From positions 8,184,001-8,248,000 of the forward strand of contig NZ_CP109427.1 in assembly GCF_036250695.1 (NCBI RefSeq): 64,000 nucleotides of DNA, read 5' to 3'. The notes under the pieces were generated by a model. That model saw nothing but the letters and a program-made list of their open reading frames with translations. It ran no database searches and was not told where the DNA came from. Source of the stretch: Streptomyces sp. NBC_01497. GTDB taxonomy: Bacteria; Actinomycetota; Actinomycetes; Streptomycetales; Streptomycetaceae. Both the position numbers and the translations under genes were made by a program. Of this stretch, positions 1 to 9,694 are shown piece by piece (the stretch's first letter is position 1; each line of letters starts with the position of its first letter).

Positions 1-1
1 C

Positions 2-133
2 TCCACCCGCCGCCATCACACCTACGAGGACCTGCTCCTGGCCATGCGAACACCGACGGGGGCGGAGGTGCCCGGCGGAGTGGACGGCGGCGACGTCTCG
101 GGAACGGCGCGCTCGGCGAGGGCGAGGGGGTGA
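2..133 (+). CDS. 3' end of an unidentified gene
   Basis: An open frame runs in from the left window edge and stops with TGA at 131-133, giving 43 residues (YEDLLLAMRTPTG near the middle, then a Gly/Ala/Arg-rich tail). Third positions are mostly G or C, as in a real actinomycete gene. I do not recognise the family. The fragment is short enough that chance openness cannot be excluded, and only the upstream sequence would settle it. Confidence 0.3.
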   Translation, partial: STRRHHTYEDLLLAMRTPTGAEVPGGVDGGDVSGTARSARARG

Positions 134-685
134 TCGTCGCTGGCGCGCCGTGCTTCCGCCTCCCGACGTGCACGGGGGAAGTGGGCAAGGCAGACCTGGT
201 CACGTTCCGCGGTACCGGTGGTGGAGGGGGCCCGGTGGTCGAGTCTTGGCCGGGAGGCGCGCCGGCCGCGAAGCTGAGGTACGGGTCTCCCTCGCGGGAG
301 GGGGCGCTGGGTATCCGCCGCGCGACTGTACGGGCGGATACGTGCCGCGGCCGGCGGGCCGGCCCGGGATGCCTGCGCGACGGACGTGGCCTCCATGCAT
401 GCGGGGGGCGGGTCGCACTCGTGGCGGCCCTGGCCGTTCCGACATGTCGCGTGACGGTACGCCGGGGCACCGGACGTTACGGGGAGTCACCGCAGGACGG
501 TGCACACCGCCCGGCCCGCGCCGGGTCGGGGTGCTGATCAGCGAACACAGGCGCCTGCCCGGCGGAAAGGCCGGAACCGACGGTTGGACGGCCCGATGCG
601 GGTACCCCTTAGCTGTGCGGCCCGTTGTTCCGACGCCACCCGTGGGCGCCGGACGCGGGCGGCTGTCGATCCGAGGGGCCACGCC
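134..685. other. Non-coding gap before the phosphatase gene
   Basis: No convincing gene is seen in about 550 bases. The open frames here lack recognisable domains and plausible ribosome binding sites. The region presumably holds the promoter of the phosphatase gene at 686. Confidence 0.5.
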
Positions 686-1909
686 ATGACGTCTTCGCAC
701 GACATCGCGTCCATGCTCGCCGGCCTGCTGCGCGAGAGCCACAGCACGAACTTCGACGACCTGCCCGCGCTCGTGGAGCGTCACGCCGCTGCCGCGGGCC
801 TCGGACGTGTGCGCATCCTGCTGGCCGACCTGCAGGAGGACATCCTGAGGCAAGTGACGGGTCGCGGGCGTGACGCCGGCGAGGGCGGTCAGGAGATGCG
901 CATCGAGGGGACGCTGGCAGGGCGGGCCTACCAGACCATCCAGGAGGTCACCTCGCCCGACCTGCGCCAGCGCTGGCTCCCCGTCCTGGACGGCACCGCA
1001 CGACTCGGTGTACTGGGCATCGAGAGCGGGCCCGGCCCAGTGGCGCAGGGGACGCAGGGGACGCAGAGCGTCGAGGCGGCGCGGGCCCTCGCCTCGGCAG
1101 TGGGCCTTCTGGTGGTCTCCAAACGGGCCAACAGCGACTCGTACGACAGACTCACGCGCGTCCGGACGATGAACGTCGTGGCCGAGATGCAGTGGACGCT
1201 GATGCCGCCGCGGTTCTTCGCGAACGACCGCGTCAGGATCAGCGCGGCGATGGAGCCCGCGTACCACATCGCGGGGGACGCCTTCGACTACGCGCTCGCG
1301 GGTGACGTCGTGCACCTGGCCCTCTTCGACGCCATGGGCCACGACATCGCCGCAGGTCTCAGCGCGAGCCTGGCCATGGCCGCCTGCCGCAACAAACGAC
1401 GGCAGGACGCCACGGTCAAGGAGGTCAGCGTCGCCGTCGACGAGGTACTCGGCGACCAGTTCGGGCAGGAGCACTACGCGACCGGCCTCCTGGCCGACGT
1501 CGACCTGCGCACCGGCGCGGTGACCTGGGTCAACCGGGGCCATCACCCGCCTGTGGTGGTTCGCGGGGAGCGGTGGGCCGCTTCCCTGGAGTGCCCGCCC
1601 TCCCATCCCATGGGAACCGGCCTCGGCCTTCCCGTCACCGTCTGCCACGGGCAACTGGAGCCCGGGGACCGGATCATCTTCTACACCGACGGGATCATCG
1701 AGGCCCGGGACAGCGCGGGAAACGAGTTCGGCCTGGAGCGGTTCCTCGACTTCATCGTCCGGCAGCACGCCGACCAGCTGCCGGTCGCGGAGACGTTGCG
1801 CCGCCTCATCCACGCCGTCCTGCGCCACCACGAGGGAAGGCTCGACGACGACGCCACCGTCATGGTCTGCGAGTGGCTGGGGCCCGGGGACCCCGTACCG
1901 CCTCCGTGA
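686..1909 (+). CDS. PP2C/SpoIIE-type protein phosphatase
   Basis: This 407-residue protein belongs to the metal-dependent PPM/SpoIIE phosphatases, which dephosphorylate serine or threonine on partners such as anti-anti-sigma factors. The N-terminal ~150 residues look like a degenerate GAF-type sensory region. The catalytic half begins around residue 170 and contains the family hallmarks: AGDAFDYA and LFDAMGHDIAAG (metal-binding Asp), VNRGHHPPVVV, FYTDGIIEAR and a final DDDATVMV. The ATG at 686 has GAGGGG about seven bases upstream, so I prefer it to upstream in-frame starts. No kinase or STAS gene is adjacent, so its partner is unknown. It is convergent with the Clp gene. Confidence 0.9.
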   Translation: MTSSHDIASMLAGLLRESHSTNFDDLPALVERHAAAAGLGRVRILLADLQEDILRQVTGRGRDAGEGGQEMRIEGTLAGRAYQTIQEVTSPDLRQRWLPVLDGTARLGVLGIESGPGPVAQGTQGTQSVEAARALASAVGLLVVSKRANSDSYDRLTRVRTMNVVAEMQWTLMPPRFFANDRVRISAAMEPAYHIAGDAFDYALAGDVVHLALFDAMGHDIAAGLSASLAMAACRNKRRQDATVKEVSVAVDEVLGDQFGQEHYATGLLADVDLRTGAVTWVNRGHHPPVVVRGERWAASLECPPSHPMGTGLGLPVTVCHGQLEPGDRIIFYTDGIIEARDSAGNEFGLERFLDFIVRQHADQLPVAETLRRLIHAVLRHHEGRLDDDATVMVCEWLGPGDPVPPP

Positions 1910-1925
1910 GCCGAGGGAACTCCGC

Positions 1926-2002
1926 GCGGTGCGCGGTGACCTGGGCGCTGGGCGCCCGCCTCCCGTTCGACGCCCCTGCCGACGCGGTACGCGGTGACCT
2001 GG
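1926..2002. repeat. Imperfect direct repeat between convergent genes
   Basis: The 19-mer GCGGTGCGCGGTGACCTGG (1926-1944) recurs at 1984-2002 with one change (A for G at the sixth base). Both copies are followed by a similar GCCTCCC-type tract. It lies in the 236-base gap between the convergent phosphatase and Clp genes and has no coding explanation that I can see. Confidence 0.7.
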
Positions 2003-2145
2003 ACGCCTGCCTCCCGGGCGATGCCCCGCCTCGGCGCCGCTCTAGGCCACACCCACCGCCCCATCGATGTTCCCGCCACCTCGACGCGCTCGCGGCCACG
2101 GCATGGCGCCGCGGCCGCGAGAAACGCACGCGCGGACCGCCCCGA

Positions 2146-4746
2146 TCAGTCGGCGGACGAGGGCGAGCCCATGGCGGGCGAGAGCTGCTCAAAGGTGAGC
2201 GAGTCGCCCTCCACGGCGACCCTGACGTGGCTCCCGCGCGGGATCGTGCCGTCGAGCAGCAGCCGGGACAGCGGTGTGTCCACCTCACGCTGGATGGTGC
2301 GGCGCAGCGGGCGGGCCCCGTACTCCGGCTCGCGGCCCCGGCGGGCCAGCCAGTCGACGGCCTCCGGCGTGAACGCGAGCACGACGTCCTGGGCGTGCAG
2401 GCGCCTGCGCGTCTCTTCCAGCAGCAGGTCGGTGATGCGCCGCAGTTGCTCATCGGTCAGGGACTGGAACACCACGATCTCGTCGATGCGGTTCAGGAAC
2501 TCCGGCCTGAAGTGCTCACGCAGCGGACGCAGCACGCGTTCGCGGCGGGCCTGCTCGTCGGCCTCACCGCCCCCGGCACCGAAGCCCAGCGGAGTGCTGC
2601 TGCCGGATATCCGCTCGGAGCCCAGGTTGCTCGTCATGACCACCACGGTGTTGGAGAAGTCGACCGTGCGTCCCTGCGCGTCGGTCAGCCGTCCGTCGTC
2701 GAGCACCTGGAGCAGTGTGTTGAACACGTCCGGGTGCGCCTTCTCGATCTCGTCGAACAGCAGCAGCGAGTACGGGTGGCGGCGCACCGCCTCGGTCAGC
2801 TGGCCGGCCTCGTCGTGCCCGACGTATCCGGGCGGGGATCCCACCAGGCGGCTCACGGTGTGCCGCTCCTGGTATTCACTCATGTCGAGGCGCACCATCC
2901 GCTCGTCGCTGCCGAACAGCGCCTCTGAGAGCGCCCGGGCCAGCTCCGTCTTGCCGACGCCGGTGGGGCCGAGGAAGAGGAAGCTGCCGGTCGGGCGCGC
3001 CGGGGAGGACAGGCCCGCCCGGGAGCGCAGCACCGCGTCGGAGACGACGCCGACCGCCTCGTCCTGCCCGATGACCCGCTCGTGCAGATGGGCCTCCAGA
3101 CCCAGGAGCCGGTCCTTCTCCTCCTCGGTGAGCGTGCTGACGGGGATACCGGTCTGCCGGGACACGATGTCCGCGATGTCCTCCGCCGTGACCTCCACGA
3201 CCGGGTCCTCGCCGCCTTGCGCGTTCGGGGCGTCGGCCGAGTCCGTACCGATCCGCTCGGTCAGCTCGGCGATCCGGTCGCGCAGTTCCGTGGCCCGCTC
3301 GTACTGTTCGGCGGCGACGGCCTGGTCCTTGTCCCGGGTGAGCTGTTCCGTCTCGCGCTCCAGGGCCCGCATGTCGCTGCCCTTCGTGCGCGTACGCAGC
3401 CGGACCCGCGCGCCCGCCTGGTCCATCAGGTCGATGGCCTTGTCGGGGAGGTAGCGGTCGGTGAGATACCGGTCGGACAGTTCCACGGCGGCCAGCAGCG
3501 CCTCGCCCGTGTACCGGACCTGGTGGTGCGCCTCGTAGGGGTCCCGCAGCCCGCGCAGGATCTGAACGGCGTCGGCCGGCGTCGGCTCGGGAACCAGCAC
3601 CGGCTGGAAACGCCGGGCGAGCGCGGCGTCCTTCTCGATGGAGCGCCGGTACTCGTCGAGGGTGGTCGCCCCGATGACGTGCAGTTCACCTCGGGCGAGA
3701 GCGGGCTTGAGGATGTTGCCCGCGTCCATGGAGCCGCTCTCGCCGCCTCCGCCGGCGCCGACCACGGTGTGCAGCTCGTCGATGAAGACGATCAGCTCGT
3801 CCGAGTGCGCGCGGATCTCCGAGACGATGTTGTTGAGGCGCTCTTCGAAGTCGCCGCGGTAGCGGGTGCCGGCGACGACGCCGCTGATGTCCAGGGCGAC
3901 GACCCGGCGGCCGGTGAGGATGTCGGGCACGTCGTTGTCGGCGATGCGCTGGGCCAGGCCTTCGACGATCGCGGTCTTGCCGACGCCCGCCTCACCGATG
4001 AGCACCGGGTTGTTCTTACCGCGGCGGGACAGGATCTCGATGGTCTGCTCGATCTCGTGGTCCCGGCCGATCACCGGGTCGATACGGCCCTGTGCGGCCA
4101 TCCCGGTCAGGTCGTGCCCGTAGCGGTCGAGCGTGGGCGTGTCACCCCCGCCCGCCGCCGGGCCGGGACGCTGCTCGGCGCCGGTCTCCGGGAGGCCGCC
4201 GCCCGCCGCGCCGGCGCCGGGCGGGGGCACCTGGCCGGGGGAGAAGCGGGACGAGCGGAGGATGTGGCCGGCCGCGGAGTCGGGGTTCGAGGCGAGCGCG
4301 GCCAGGACGTGTTCGGGTCCGATGTATCCCGCGCCGCCGGCCCGGGCGAGCTCCCGGGCGTCGAGCAGGGCCCGCTTGACGGCCGGCGTCACCGCGAGCG
4401 ACGTCGGCTGGGGCCTCGCGTCAGGACCGGATTCGGCCGGTCCCACCCGCCGGTCGATCTCGTCGGCGATGCGGTCGGGATCCGCTCCCGAGCGCTCCAG
4501 CAGCCCCCGCGTGGGCTCGACGCCGAGGGCGGCCCGCAGTAGGTGCTCGGTGTCCAGGTCGTTGCTGCCGCGCTGCGCGGCGTACGTCGCGGCGTCCACC
4601 ACCAGCTGGCGAGCGGGCTCGCTCATCAGCCGGTTGATGTCGACCGGCTGGGGACCCCTCCCGGGGCCGCTCCCGAGGAAGCGCCCCAGGAAATCTCCGA
4701 ACGGGTCCGGACCGTACGCTCCCGGACCTGAGAAACCGTTGCTCAT
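2146..4746 (-). CDS. ClpC-like ATP-dependent protease ATPase subunit
   Basis: This 866-residue Hsp100 AAA+ unfoldase feeds substrates to ClpP. A Gly/Pro-rich start (1-35) leads into a Clp_N double repeat (about 40-165). The first ATPase domain has Walker A GEAGVGKT at 251-258 and Walker B FIDELH. A short M-domain coiled coil follows. The second ATPase domain has GPTGVGKT near 590 and [15 protein letters not shown], and a C-terminal D2-small domain ends the protein. A PLGFG segment sits where ClpC carries its ClpP-binding loop, which favours ClpC over ClpB. The N-terminus lacks the usual MFERFT start of housekeeping ClpC, so this is probably an accessory paralogue. The ATG at 4746 begins the conserved sequence; the longer open frame upstream is non-coding. 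Confidence 0.93.
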   Translation of the reverse strand: MSNGFSGPGAYGPDPFGDFLGRFLGSGPGRGPQPVDINRLMSEPARQLVVDAATYAAQRGSNDLDTEHLLRAALGVEPTRGLLERSGADPDRIADEIDRRVGPAESGPDARPQPTSLAVTPAVKRALLDARELARAGGAGYIGPEHVLAALASNPDSAAGHILRSSRFSPGQVPPPGAGAAGGGLPETGAEQRPGPAAGGGDTPTLDRYGHDLTGMAAQGRIDPVIGRDHEIEQTIEILSRRGKNNPVLIGEAGVGKTAIVEGLAQRIADNDVPDILTGRRVVALDISGVVAGTRYRGDFEERLNNIVSEIRAHSDELIVFIDELHTVVGAGGGGESGSMDAGNILKPALARGELHVIGATTLDEYRRSIEKDAALARRFQPVLVPEPTPADAVQILRGLRDPYEAHHQVRYTGEALLAAVELSDRYLTDRYLPDKAIDLMDQAGARVRLRTRTKGSDMRALERETEQLTRDKDQAVAAEQYERATELRDRIAELTERIGTDSADAPNAQGGEDPVVEVTAEDIADIVSRQTGIPVSTLTEEEKDRLLGLEAHLHERVIGQDEAVGVVSDAVLRSRAGLSSPARPTGSFLFLGPTGVGKTELARALSEALFGSDERMVRLDMSEYQERHTVSRLVGSPPGYVGHDEAGQLTEAVRRHPYSLLLFDEIEKAHPDVFNTLLQVLDDGRLTDAQGRTVDFSNTVVVMTSNLGSERISGSSTPLGFGAGGGEADEQARRERVLRPLREHFRPEFLNRIDEIVVFQSLTDEQLRRITDLLLEETRRRLHAQDVVLAFTPEAVDWLARRGREPEYGARPLRRTIQREVDTPLSRLLLDGTIPRGSHVRVAVEGDSLTFEQLSPAMGSPSSAD

Positions 4747-4906
4747 GGCCGTCCCATCCGTCGTGTGCGGCTTGCGGGCCAGTCGCCCCTGCGAGCGACG
4801 GACACCCGCTACGCGTTCCCAAAATCCGGACGGACATACGCCCCATAACGGTCCTATGGTCGATCCGTGTCGCCGGAGCCCGCTTTTCCCGCGGCAGGTC
4901 GTACCC

Positions 4907-4930
4907 AGCGTGATCATCAGCGTGATCATC
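4907..4930. repeat. Exact 12-bp tandem repeat upstream of clp
   Basis: AGCGTGATCATC is repeated twice head to tail (4907-4918 and 4919-4930), each copy containing the palindrome TGATCA. It sits about 160 bases upstream of the ClpC-like start and just past the 3' end of the AraC gene, so it could be an operator for clp. No HspR (HAIR) or CIRCE element is seen in this promoter region. Confidence 0.6.
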
Positions 4931-5054
4931 ACGTACGGGAAAGGCGAGGGGACGGGGCTGGCCAGCGCGAGTGGACGGCACACCGGCGGTGGTGTGCTCC
5001 GACCCCGATGCCCCGCTTCCCCGTCGCCCCGCCGCAGCCGGCACTTCCCGCCCG

Positions 5055-5801
5055 TCACGAGCGGCGGTGGTAGGAACCCGGGGTGTACCCGAAAGCGCGG
5101 TGGAAGACGTCGATGAAGGCGCTGGCGGAGGCCCAGCCGCAGCGGTGGGCGATGGTGGTGACAGGGAGTCCGTCGGCCAGCATCCGCAGTGCGTGGTAGA
5201 GGCGCAACTGCGTACGCCACTGCGGGAAGGTCATGCCCAGTTCGGCCTGGAACAGCCGGCTGAGCGTGCGCTCGCCGACACCGGCTGCCGCCGCCAGCGC
5301 CGCCAGGGTCCGAGGGTCCGCCGGGTCGTCGCGCAGCATCCGGCAGACGGCCGACAGCCTGGGTTCGACGGGGGTAGGCAGTTGGACCGGCTGGTGCGGC
5401 GAGGCTCGCAGCTGGTCGCAGAGGACGGCTCGCAGCCGACGTCTCTCGGGGCTGTCGTCGTGCCCGTGCCGGGTGCAGACGACGATCAGTTCCCGCAGCA
5501 GTGGGCCGACGGTCAGGGCGGTGGGACTGCTCAGGCCGAGGGGGCTGTCGCTGACCGGCAGCCCCAACAGGTGCAGGTCGAGGTGCCCGTGCGCCTGATG
5601 GGTGTGGACGGTTCCCGCCGGGATCCAGATGGCGCGTGTCCTCGGGGCGAACCAGGTGCCGCGGTCGGTTGTGACGGCGACGACCCCGGAGCCCGCGTAG
5701 ACGATCTGGTGGTCGTCATGACGGTGTGCGTCGATGATCTCGCCGCCCGTCATCGACCGGGTGAGTGTCGATGCCCGCGGCGTGTGGCGGATATCCGGCA
5801 T
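5055..5801 (-). CDS. AraC-family transcriptional regulator
   Basis: The 248-residue product has an N-terminal cupin-type sensor (DAHRHDDHQIVYAGSG, then IWIPAGTVHTHQAHGHLDLHL). The C-terminal half holds two helix-turn-helix units (GERTLSRLFQAELGMTFPQW and ASASAFIDVFHRAFGYTPGSYHRRS), the arrangement of single-component AraC regulators of the NimR/YdeC type. I chose the ATG at 5801; an ATG at 5846 would add 15 residues but overlap the divergent promoter. The gene is divergent from the MFS transporter 54 bases away and probably controls it. The effector is unknown. Confidence 0.9.
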   Translation of the reverse strand: MPDIRHTPRASTLTRSMTGGEIIDAHRHDDHQIVYAGSGVVAVTTDRGTWFAPRTRAIWIPAGTVHTHQAHGHLDLHLLGLPVSDSPLGLSSPTALTVGPLLRELIVVCTRHGHDDSPERRRLRAVLCDQLRASPHQPVQLPTPVEPRLSAVCRMLRDDPADPRTLAALAAAAGVGERTLSRLFQAELGMTFPQWRTQLRLYHALRMLADGLPVTTIAHRCGWASASAFIDVFHRAFGYTPGSYHRRS

Positions 5802-5855
5802 GGTTCGGCACTTTATCGGAAGCGCGACATGCGACGTTCGGGCCACGCTGTGGGC

Positions 5856-7067
5856 ATGCCGACGAACCGAGCTCCCGCACGCGGCTCAGCGATCACCTCG
5901 ATGTCCTTCGGGCACGCGTGTGTGGACATCTATCAGGGCGCTGTCGCCGCGCTCGTGCCGTTCTTCGTCTCCGAACGCCACTACACCTACGCCGCGGCTT
6001 CCGGCATCGTCCTGGCCGCTTCGCTGCTGTCCTCCGTGATGCAGCCGCTGTTCGGTGCCCTGACCGACAGGAGGGCGATGCCCTGGCTGCTGCCGGTGAG
6101 CACGCTCGTCGGCGGGGTGGGCGTCGCGCTCAGTGGCCTCGGCCATTCCTATCCGCTGACTCTCGCGGTGATCGCCCTCGCCGGGACCGGGGTCGCGGCC
6201 TATCACCCGGAAGCCGCGCGTATCGCCCGGCAGGCGAGCGGGGGGAGCCACACCGCGATGGGATGGTTCTCGCTGGGCGGCAATGTGGGTTTCGCCGCCG
6301 CTCCTGTCCTGGTGGCCGCCGTCGTCGGCGTCGGTGGTCTGCGTGCTTCTCCCCTGCTCGTGATTCCCGCGGTGGCGGGCGCGGTTCTCTGCGGGTTCGC
6401 GGTCCGGGCGCTCGGTGCCGGCGGGGTGGGTGCGTCGCACGCGGCCCGTGTTCCGGGAAGGAACGACTGGGCGTCCTTCGTGAAACTGTCGGTGGCCATC
6501 GCATGCCGTTCGATCGTGTTCGTCAGCCTGAGCGCGTTCATCTCCCTGTACGCGGGCCGGCGCGTCGGCGGCGACATCGCGGGCACCGCCGCCCTTTTCC
6601 TCCTCTACCTCGGGGGAGCGGTGGGGACGGTCGCCGGGAGCAGGCTCGCCGGACGTTTCGGGCGGGTGGCCGTGGTGCGGTGGTCGTACGTGCTCTGCGT
6701 TCCCGCCGTCGCCGGAGTGGTCTTCGTTCCCGGGCCGCTGCTGTACCTGTTCGTCGCCCTGGCCTCGGCCGGGCTGTACGTACCTTTCTCCCTGCACATC
6801 ACGCTCGGCCAGGACTACCTTCCGCGGCGGATCGGTACGGCGAGCGGTGTCACTCTCGGTCTGGCCGTCAGCGTCGGGGGAGTGGTGAGCCCGCTCGTCG
6901 GCTCGATCGCCGACGCCACTTCGCTGCAGTGGGCCCTTGCCCCTCTCGTGGCGCTGCCGGCGATCGGCGCGCTTGTGCTGTGCACCCTGCGCGAACCGGC
7001 ACGCCTTGAGAAGACCCCCTCCGTTGCCGGGCCGTCCGCGAACTCCCCCCGGCAAGAGGCCCGGTGA
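5856..7067 (+). CDS. MFS efflux transporter, fosmidomycin-resistance-like
   Basis: This 403-residue inner-membrane protein has about 12 hydrophobic segments. It belongs to the major facilitator superfamily and resembles the Fsr (fosmidomycin resistance) group: the FGHACVDIYQGAVAALVPFF opening is typical, followed by an MFS loop signature around FGALTDRR. Proteins of this group export small drugs by proton antiport; the substrate here is not known. The ATG at 5856 precedes MPTNRAPARG; another in-frame ATG lies at 5829. The gene is divergent from the AraC regulator and is followed by a strong terminator hairpin at 7271. Confidence 0.88.
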   Translation: MPTNRAPARGSAITSMSFGHACVDIYQGAVAALVPFFVSERHYTYAAASGIVLAASLLSSVMQPLFGALTDRRAMPWLLPVSTLVGGVGVALSGLGHSYPLTLAVIALAGTGVAAYHPEAARIARQASGGSHTAMGWFSLGGNVGFAAAPVLVAAVVGVGGLRASPLLVIPAVAGAVLCGFAVRALGAGGVGASHAARVPGRNDWASFVKLSVAIACRSIVFVSLSAFISLYAGRRVGGDIAGTAALFLLYLGGAVGTVAGSRLAGRFGRVAVVRWSYVLCVPAVAGVVFVPGPLLYLFVALASAGLYVPFSLHITLGQDYLPRRIGTASGVTLGLAVSVGGVVSPLVGSIADATSLQWALAPLVALPAIGALVLCTLREPARLEKTPSVAGPSANSPRQEAR

Positions 7068-7270
7068 ACGTGTCGCTCGGCATCGGTCGACCGCGAGTAT
7101 TCGAGGATGATCATGACGCGAGGGTGGTGGCGGCGGGCCGTGCGGGTGTGCGTCTCGCGCGCGGGGGACGTGCCCGCCCGCGGGTCCCGGGGTGGCCCTC
7201 AATGCTTCCGGCACGGGTACGCCGTGTCCCGGGCGGGGCCGCCGGCATGCGCCGTCCTCGGGAACGGTAG

Positions 7271-7306
7271 TCTCCCGCCTCCGGCGGCCGAGCCGGAGAC
7301 GGGAGA
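7271..7306. terminator. Bidirectional intrinsic terminator
   Basis: TCTCCCGCCTCCGGC (7271-7285) pairs with GCCGGAGACGGGAGA (7292-7306) at 14 of 15 positions around a six-base loop. It lies between the convergent MFS and metallophosphoesterase genes. As is usual in Streptomyces, there is no clean U tract. Confidence 0.75.
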
Positions 7307-7341
7307 GCGGGGCCCGGAAAGCGGAGCCTGGAAAGCGCGGG

Positions 7342-9297
7342 CTACTTGGCGGTCAGGAACTCGCTGAGGGCCAGGGGCCGGTTCACGATGCGGATGTCAC
7401 CGACGTTGCCGTGGAAGACGACGTCGACGGCGCCCGCGTACTCGTGCCCGCCCACCAGCCAGGGCAGCCCGAGCGAGGTGAGGCCGACCGAGACCCGGTT
7501 CGGGTTGTCGACGACCGGAGCGCCCTCGACGTACAGCTTCGTGTAGCGGCCGTCGTTGACGACCGCCAGGTGCCACCACCGGAGCTCCACCATGCCGTGA
7601 CCCCAGTTGGTCGTCGGGTAGGTGTCGTTCAGCGGGTAGTGGTTGAACTGTGCCTCGCGGCCGTTGTTCGTGACGGCGAACTGGGCGAGCGGCTCGTTCG
7701 GATCGGTGTTCTTGCCGTGCTTGCCGGCCGTCCCGGCCGAACCCCGGCGGCTGAGTATCGAGGCGTTGCCGTTGTTGCCGGCGTCCCAGTCGAGCGGCAT
7801 CATCACGAACGTCTCGATGGTGTAGCCGCTCTTGAACGTCTCGGCGTTCAGCGGAGCCTTCGCTCCCGTCGTCAGGTACGCGCCGTGCACCGGGTTCCTG
7901 CCACCGACGAACTTCAGGCTGGCGTGGCCCGGCTGGTCGGGGTGGTGGTCGGCGGACCAGGTCAGCGCGTCGGCTGCCGTGCCCGGCACGCTCACCACCG
8001 TCAGATCATTGCCCTTGCCGGACAGGTCGCGGATCGTCCTGCCGGCGGCGAGCGATGTGCCGGGCGCGCCCTCACCGTCGAAGCGCCAGTACGCCAGCGT
8101 GCCCTTCACCAGCTCCCTGCTCGCGGGGCGGGCCGGGCGGACCGGGACCGGGACGAAGCCCGCGAACCGCTCCTCGAAGTCGATCGGCACGGAGAAGGTG
8201 TCGACCGGACCGGTGATCCGGGCGTGCTCGGCCGCCAGTTCGGTGCGTGACTCGGGGTCCTGGGCCAGGATCCACGGGTTGATCGTCTCGACGTCGATCG
8301 TGTTGCGGGCCAGGTCGAAGTGGTACAGCCGGATCATGCCGCCGCCGCCGAAGTAGCGGTTCTGGTAGTTCGCGATGTGCAGGGACACGTCGTTGCCGGC
8401 CGCGTTCTTCTTGGTCGTACGCGCGGACGGCCAGTAGTGGCCGTTGAGGGTCAGGAAGATCTGGTCATTGTCGTTGATCAGCTGGTCCCAGACCGTCTGA
8501 CCGTAGTCGGAGAGGACGGCGTTGTTCTCCGGGTCGCCCGACTCGTACGGGAAGACGTTGTCGTCGTAGTTCGAGTAGACGATGTCGTGTGACGTGAGGA
8601 TCACCGGCATCTTCGGGTGGGCCTTGATGACGTCGTTGGCCCAGGCGAAGCCCTGGTCGGTGGTCCGCCAGTCCAGAGCCAGCACGAGCCACGAACGGCC
8701 GGCGGCCTGGAAGATGTGCGCGGTGTTGTAGCCGGTCGCATCCGCCCCGGCGAACGTCTTGGCGTGCTTGAACCGCTGCGGGCCCATGGTCTGCAGGTAC
8801 GGCGTGTCGCCACGGCTGTCGTCGCCGGTCACGTCGTGGTTGCCGGCCAGCACGCTGTACGCGGCACCGCGGGCGTCCAGCAGCGCGAACGCCTTGTCGA
8901 CCTGCTGGAACGACGACGGATCGGCGTCCTGCGTCAGGTCACCGAGGTGCGTCATGAAGACGATGTTGTCGTTGGCGGCATCCCCGCTGTTGTTGATGAT
9001 GTAGCGGAACGACTCCTCCTGCGGCGTCCGGTTGACGCTGTCCTGGCTGCCCCAGTACAGGAACTGGGTGTCCGGCATGACCGCGAGGGTGAACTGCAGG
9101 GCGGTCGGATCCGGTCTCCAGGTACCCGTCCCGCCGCTCTTGGCGTTGTCCGCCGCGACAGCGGGCGTCGCGCCGAGCGCGGACGCGCCGACGCCCGCGG
9201 CTGCCGCTCCGGCACCGGCCAGTGCCGCGTTGCGGAGGAAGCCCCGCCGGTTCTGACCGCTCGGCTCTTGTGACGACGTGTCACCGTTCTCAGACAT
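7342..9297 (-). CDS. Tat-exported metallophosphoesterase with LamG-like domain
   Basis: This 651-residue protein starts with a twin-arginine signal (RRGFLRNAAL at about 17-26, then a hydrophobic stretch ending TPAVAADN), so it should be exported folded. The calcineurin-like phosphoesterase domain (about 65-340) shows the metal-site motifs MPDTQ, HLGDLTQ, LAGNHD, LTSHD and LNGHYW. The region from about residue 385 to the end (LAYWRFDGEG..., YTIETFVMMP..., VDVVFHGNVGDIRIVNRPL) reads as a concanavalin/LamG-like fold that may bind carbohydrate. It is divergent from another exported phosphoesterase at 9695, suggesting a shared phosphate- or nucleotide-scavenging role. The physiological substrate cannot be told. 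Confidence 0.9.
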   Translation of the reverse strand: MSENGDTSSQEPSGQNRRGFLRNAALAGAGAAAAGVGASALGATPAVAADNAKSGGTGTWRPDPTALQFTLAVMPDTQFLYWGSQDSVNRTPQEESFRYIINNSGDAANDNIVFMTHLGDLTQDADPSSFQQVDKAFALLDARGAAYSVLAGNHDVTGDDSRGDTPYLQTMGPQRFKHAKTFAGADATGYNTAHIFQAAGRSWLVLALDWRTTDQGFAWANDVIKAHPKMPVILTSHDIVYSNYDDNVFPYESGDPENNAVLSDYGQTVWDQLINDNDQIFLTLNGHYWPSARTTKKNAAGNDVSLHIANYQNRYFGGGGMIRLYHFDLARNTIDVETINPWILAQDPESRTELAAEHARITGPVDTFSVPIDFEERFAGFVPVPVRPARPASRELVKGTLAYWRFDGEGAPGTSLAAGRTIRDLSGKGNDLTVVSVPGTAADALTWSADHHPDQPGHASLKFVGGRNPVHGAYLTTGAKAPLNAETFKSGYTIETFVMMPLDWDAGNNGNASILSRRGSAGTAGKHGKNTDPNEPLAQFAVTNNGREAQFNHYPLNDTYPTTNWGHGMVELRWWHLAVVNDGRYTKLYVEGAPVVDNPNRVSVGLTSLGLPWLVGGHEYAGAVDVVFHGNVGDIRIVNRPLALSEFLTAK

Positions 9298-9694
9298 AAG
9301 GGCTCTTCCCGGGTCGACAGCTCAAACGCCACGAGGCTAGTCAGAACCTGTCCAAGCTGGGCAGACGTGAGATGACAAACGAAGATCAAGTGTCTGTCCA
9401 CCATCAAATCCCCAGGCAAATTGTGTCCCGGTGCTCATACCGCGATCGCGGACGGTCACCTGGAAGGGGGCGGGCCCACATGAGGGGACTTCTCCGTCCG
9501 GGCCGGCGGCGAGGGCGGCCCGCTTCTCCCGGTCCTCGTCAGACCGGCTCCACCACGTCGTCCCGCGCCGACGGCGCGAGACAGCGAACGGCCGTGGAAG
9601 CGGTCGGCTGTCTTCCGGACTTCCGTACGGACGCCGCCCGGTGCAGAATCTACGCGCGTCGCTGATTCTCAGTCGTCTGACAGGAGCCTCTCGT
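9298..9694. promoter_or_regulatory. Shared promoter region of two exported phosphoesterases
   Basis: These 397 bases separate two divergent phosphoesterase genes and must hold both promoters. The stretch from about 9345 to 9450 is relatively A/T-rich for this genome. I looked for the direct GTTCACC-type repeats of a Streptomyces PHO box and found no clean pair. AGGAG at 9682-9686 is the ribosome binding site of the right-hand gene. Confidence 0.5.

Noticed and set aside
200..1831. Long minus-strand open frame (about 540 codons) opposite the phosphatase gene
   Set aside because: It is the antisense of the PP2C-type gene, has Arg/Pro/Gly-rich low-complexity sequence and no domain. Long antisense frames are expected at this GC content.
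4747..5220. N-terminal extension of the Clp ATPase to 5220
   Set aside because: The extra 158 codons are unlike any Clp start, overlap the AraC gene, and the conserved sequence begins at 4746.
9298..9694. PHO boxes for the divergent phosphoesterases
   Set aside because: I searched for paired GTTCACC-type 11-bp repeats and found only isolated fragments such as GTTCTGACT, too weak to call.
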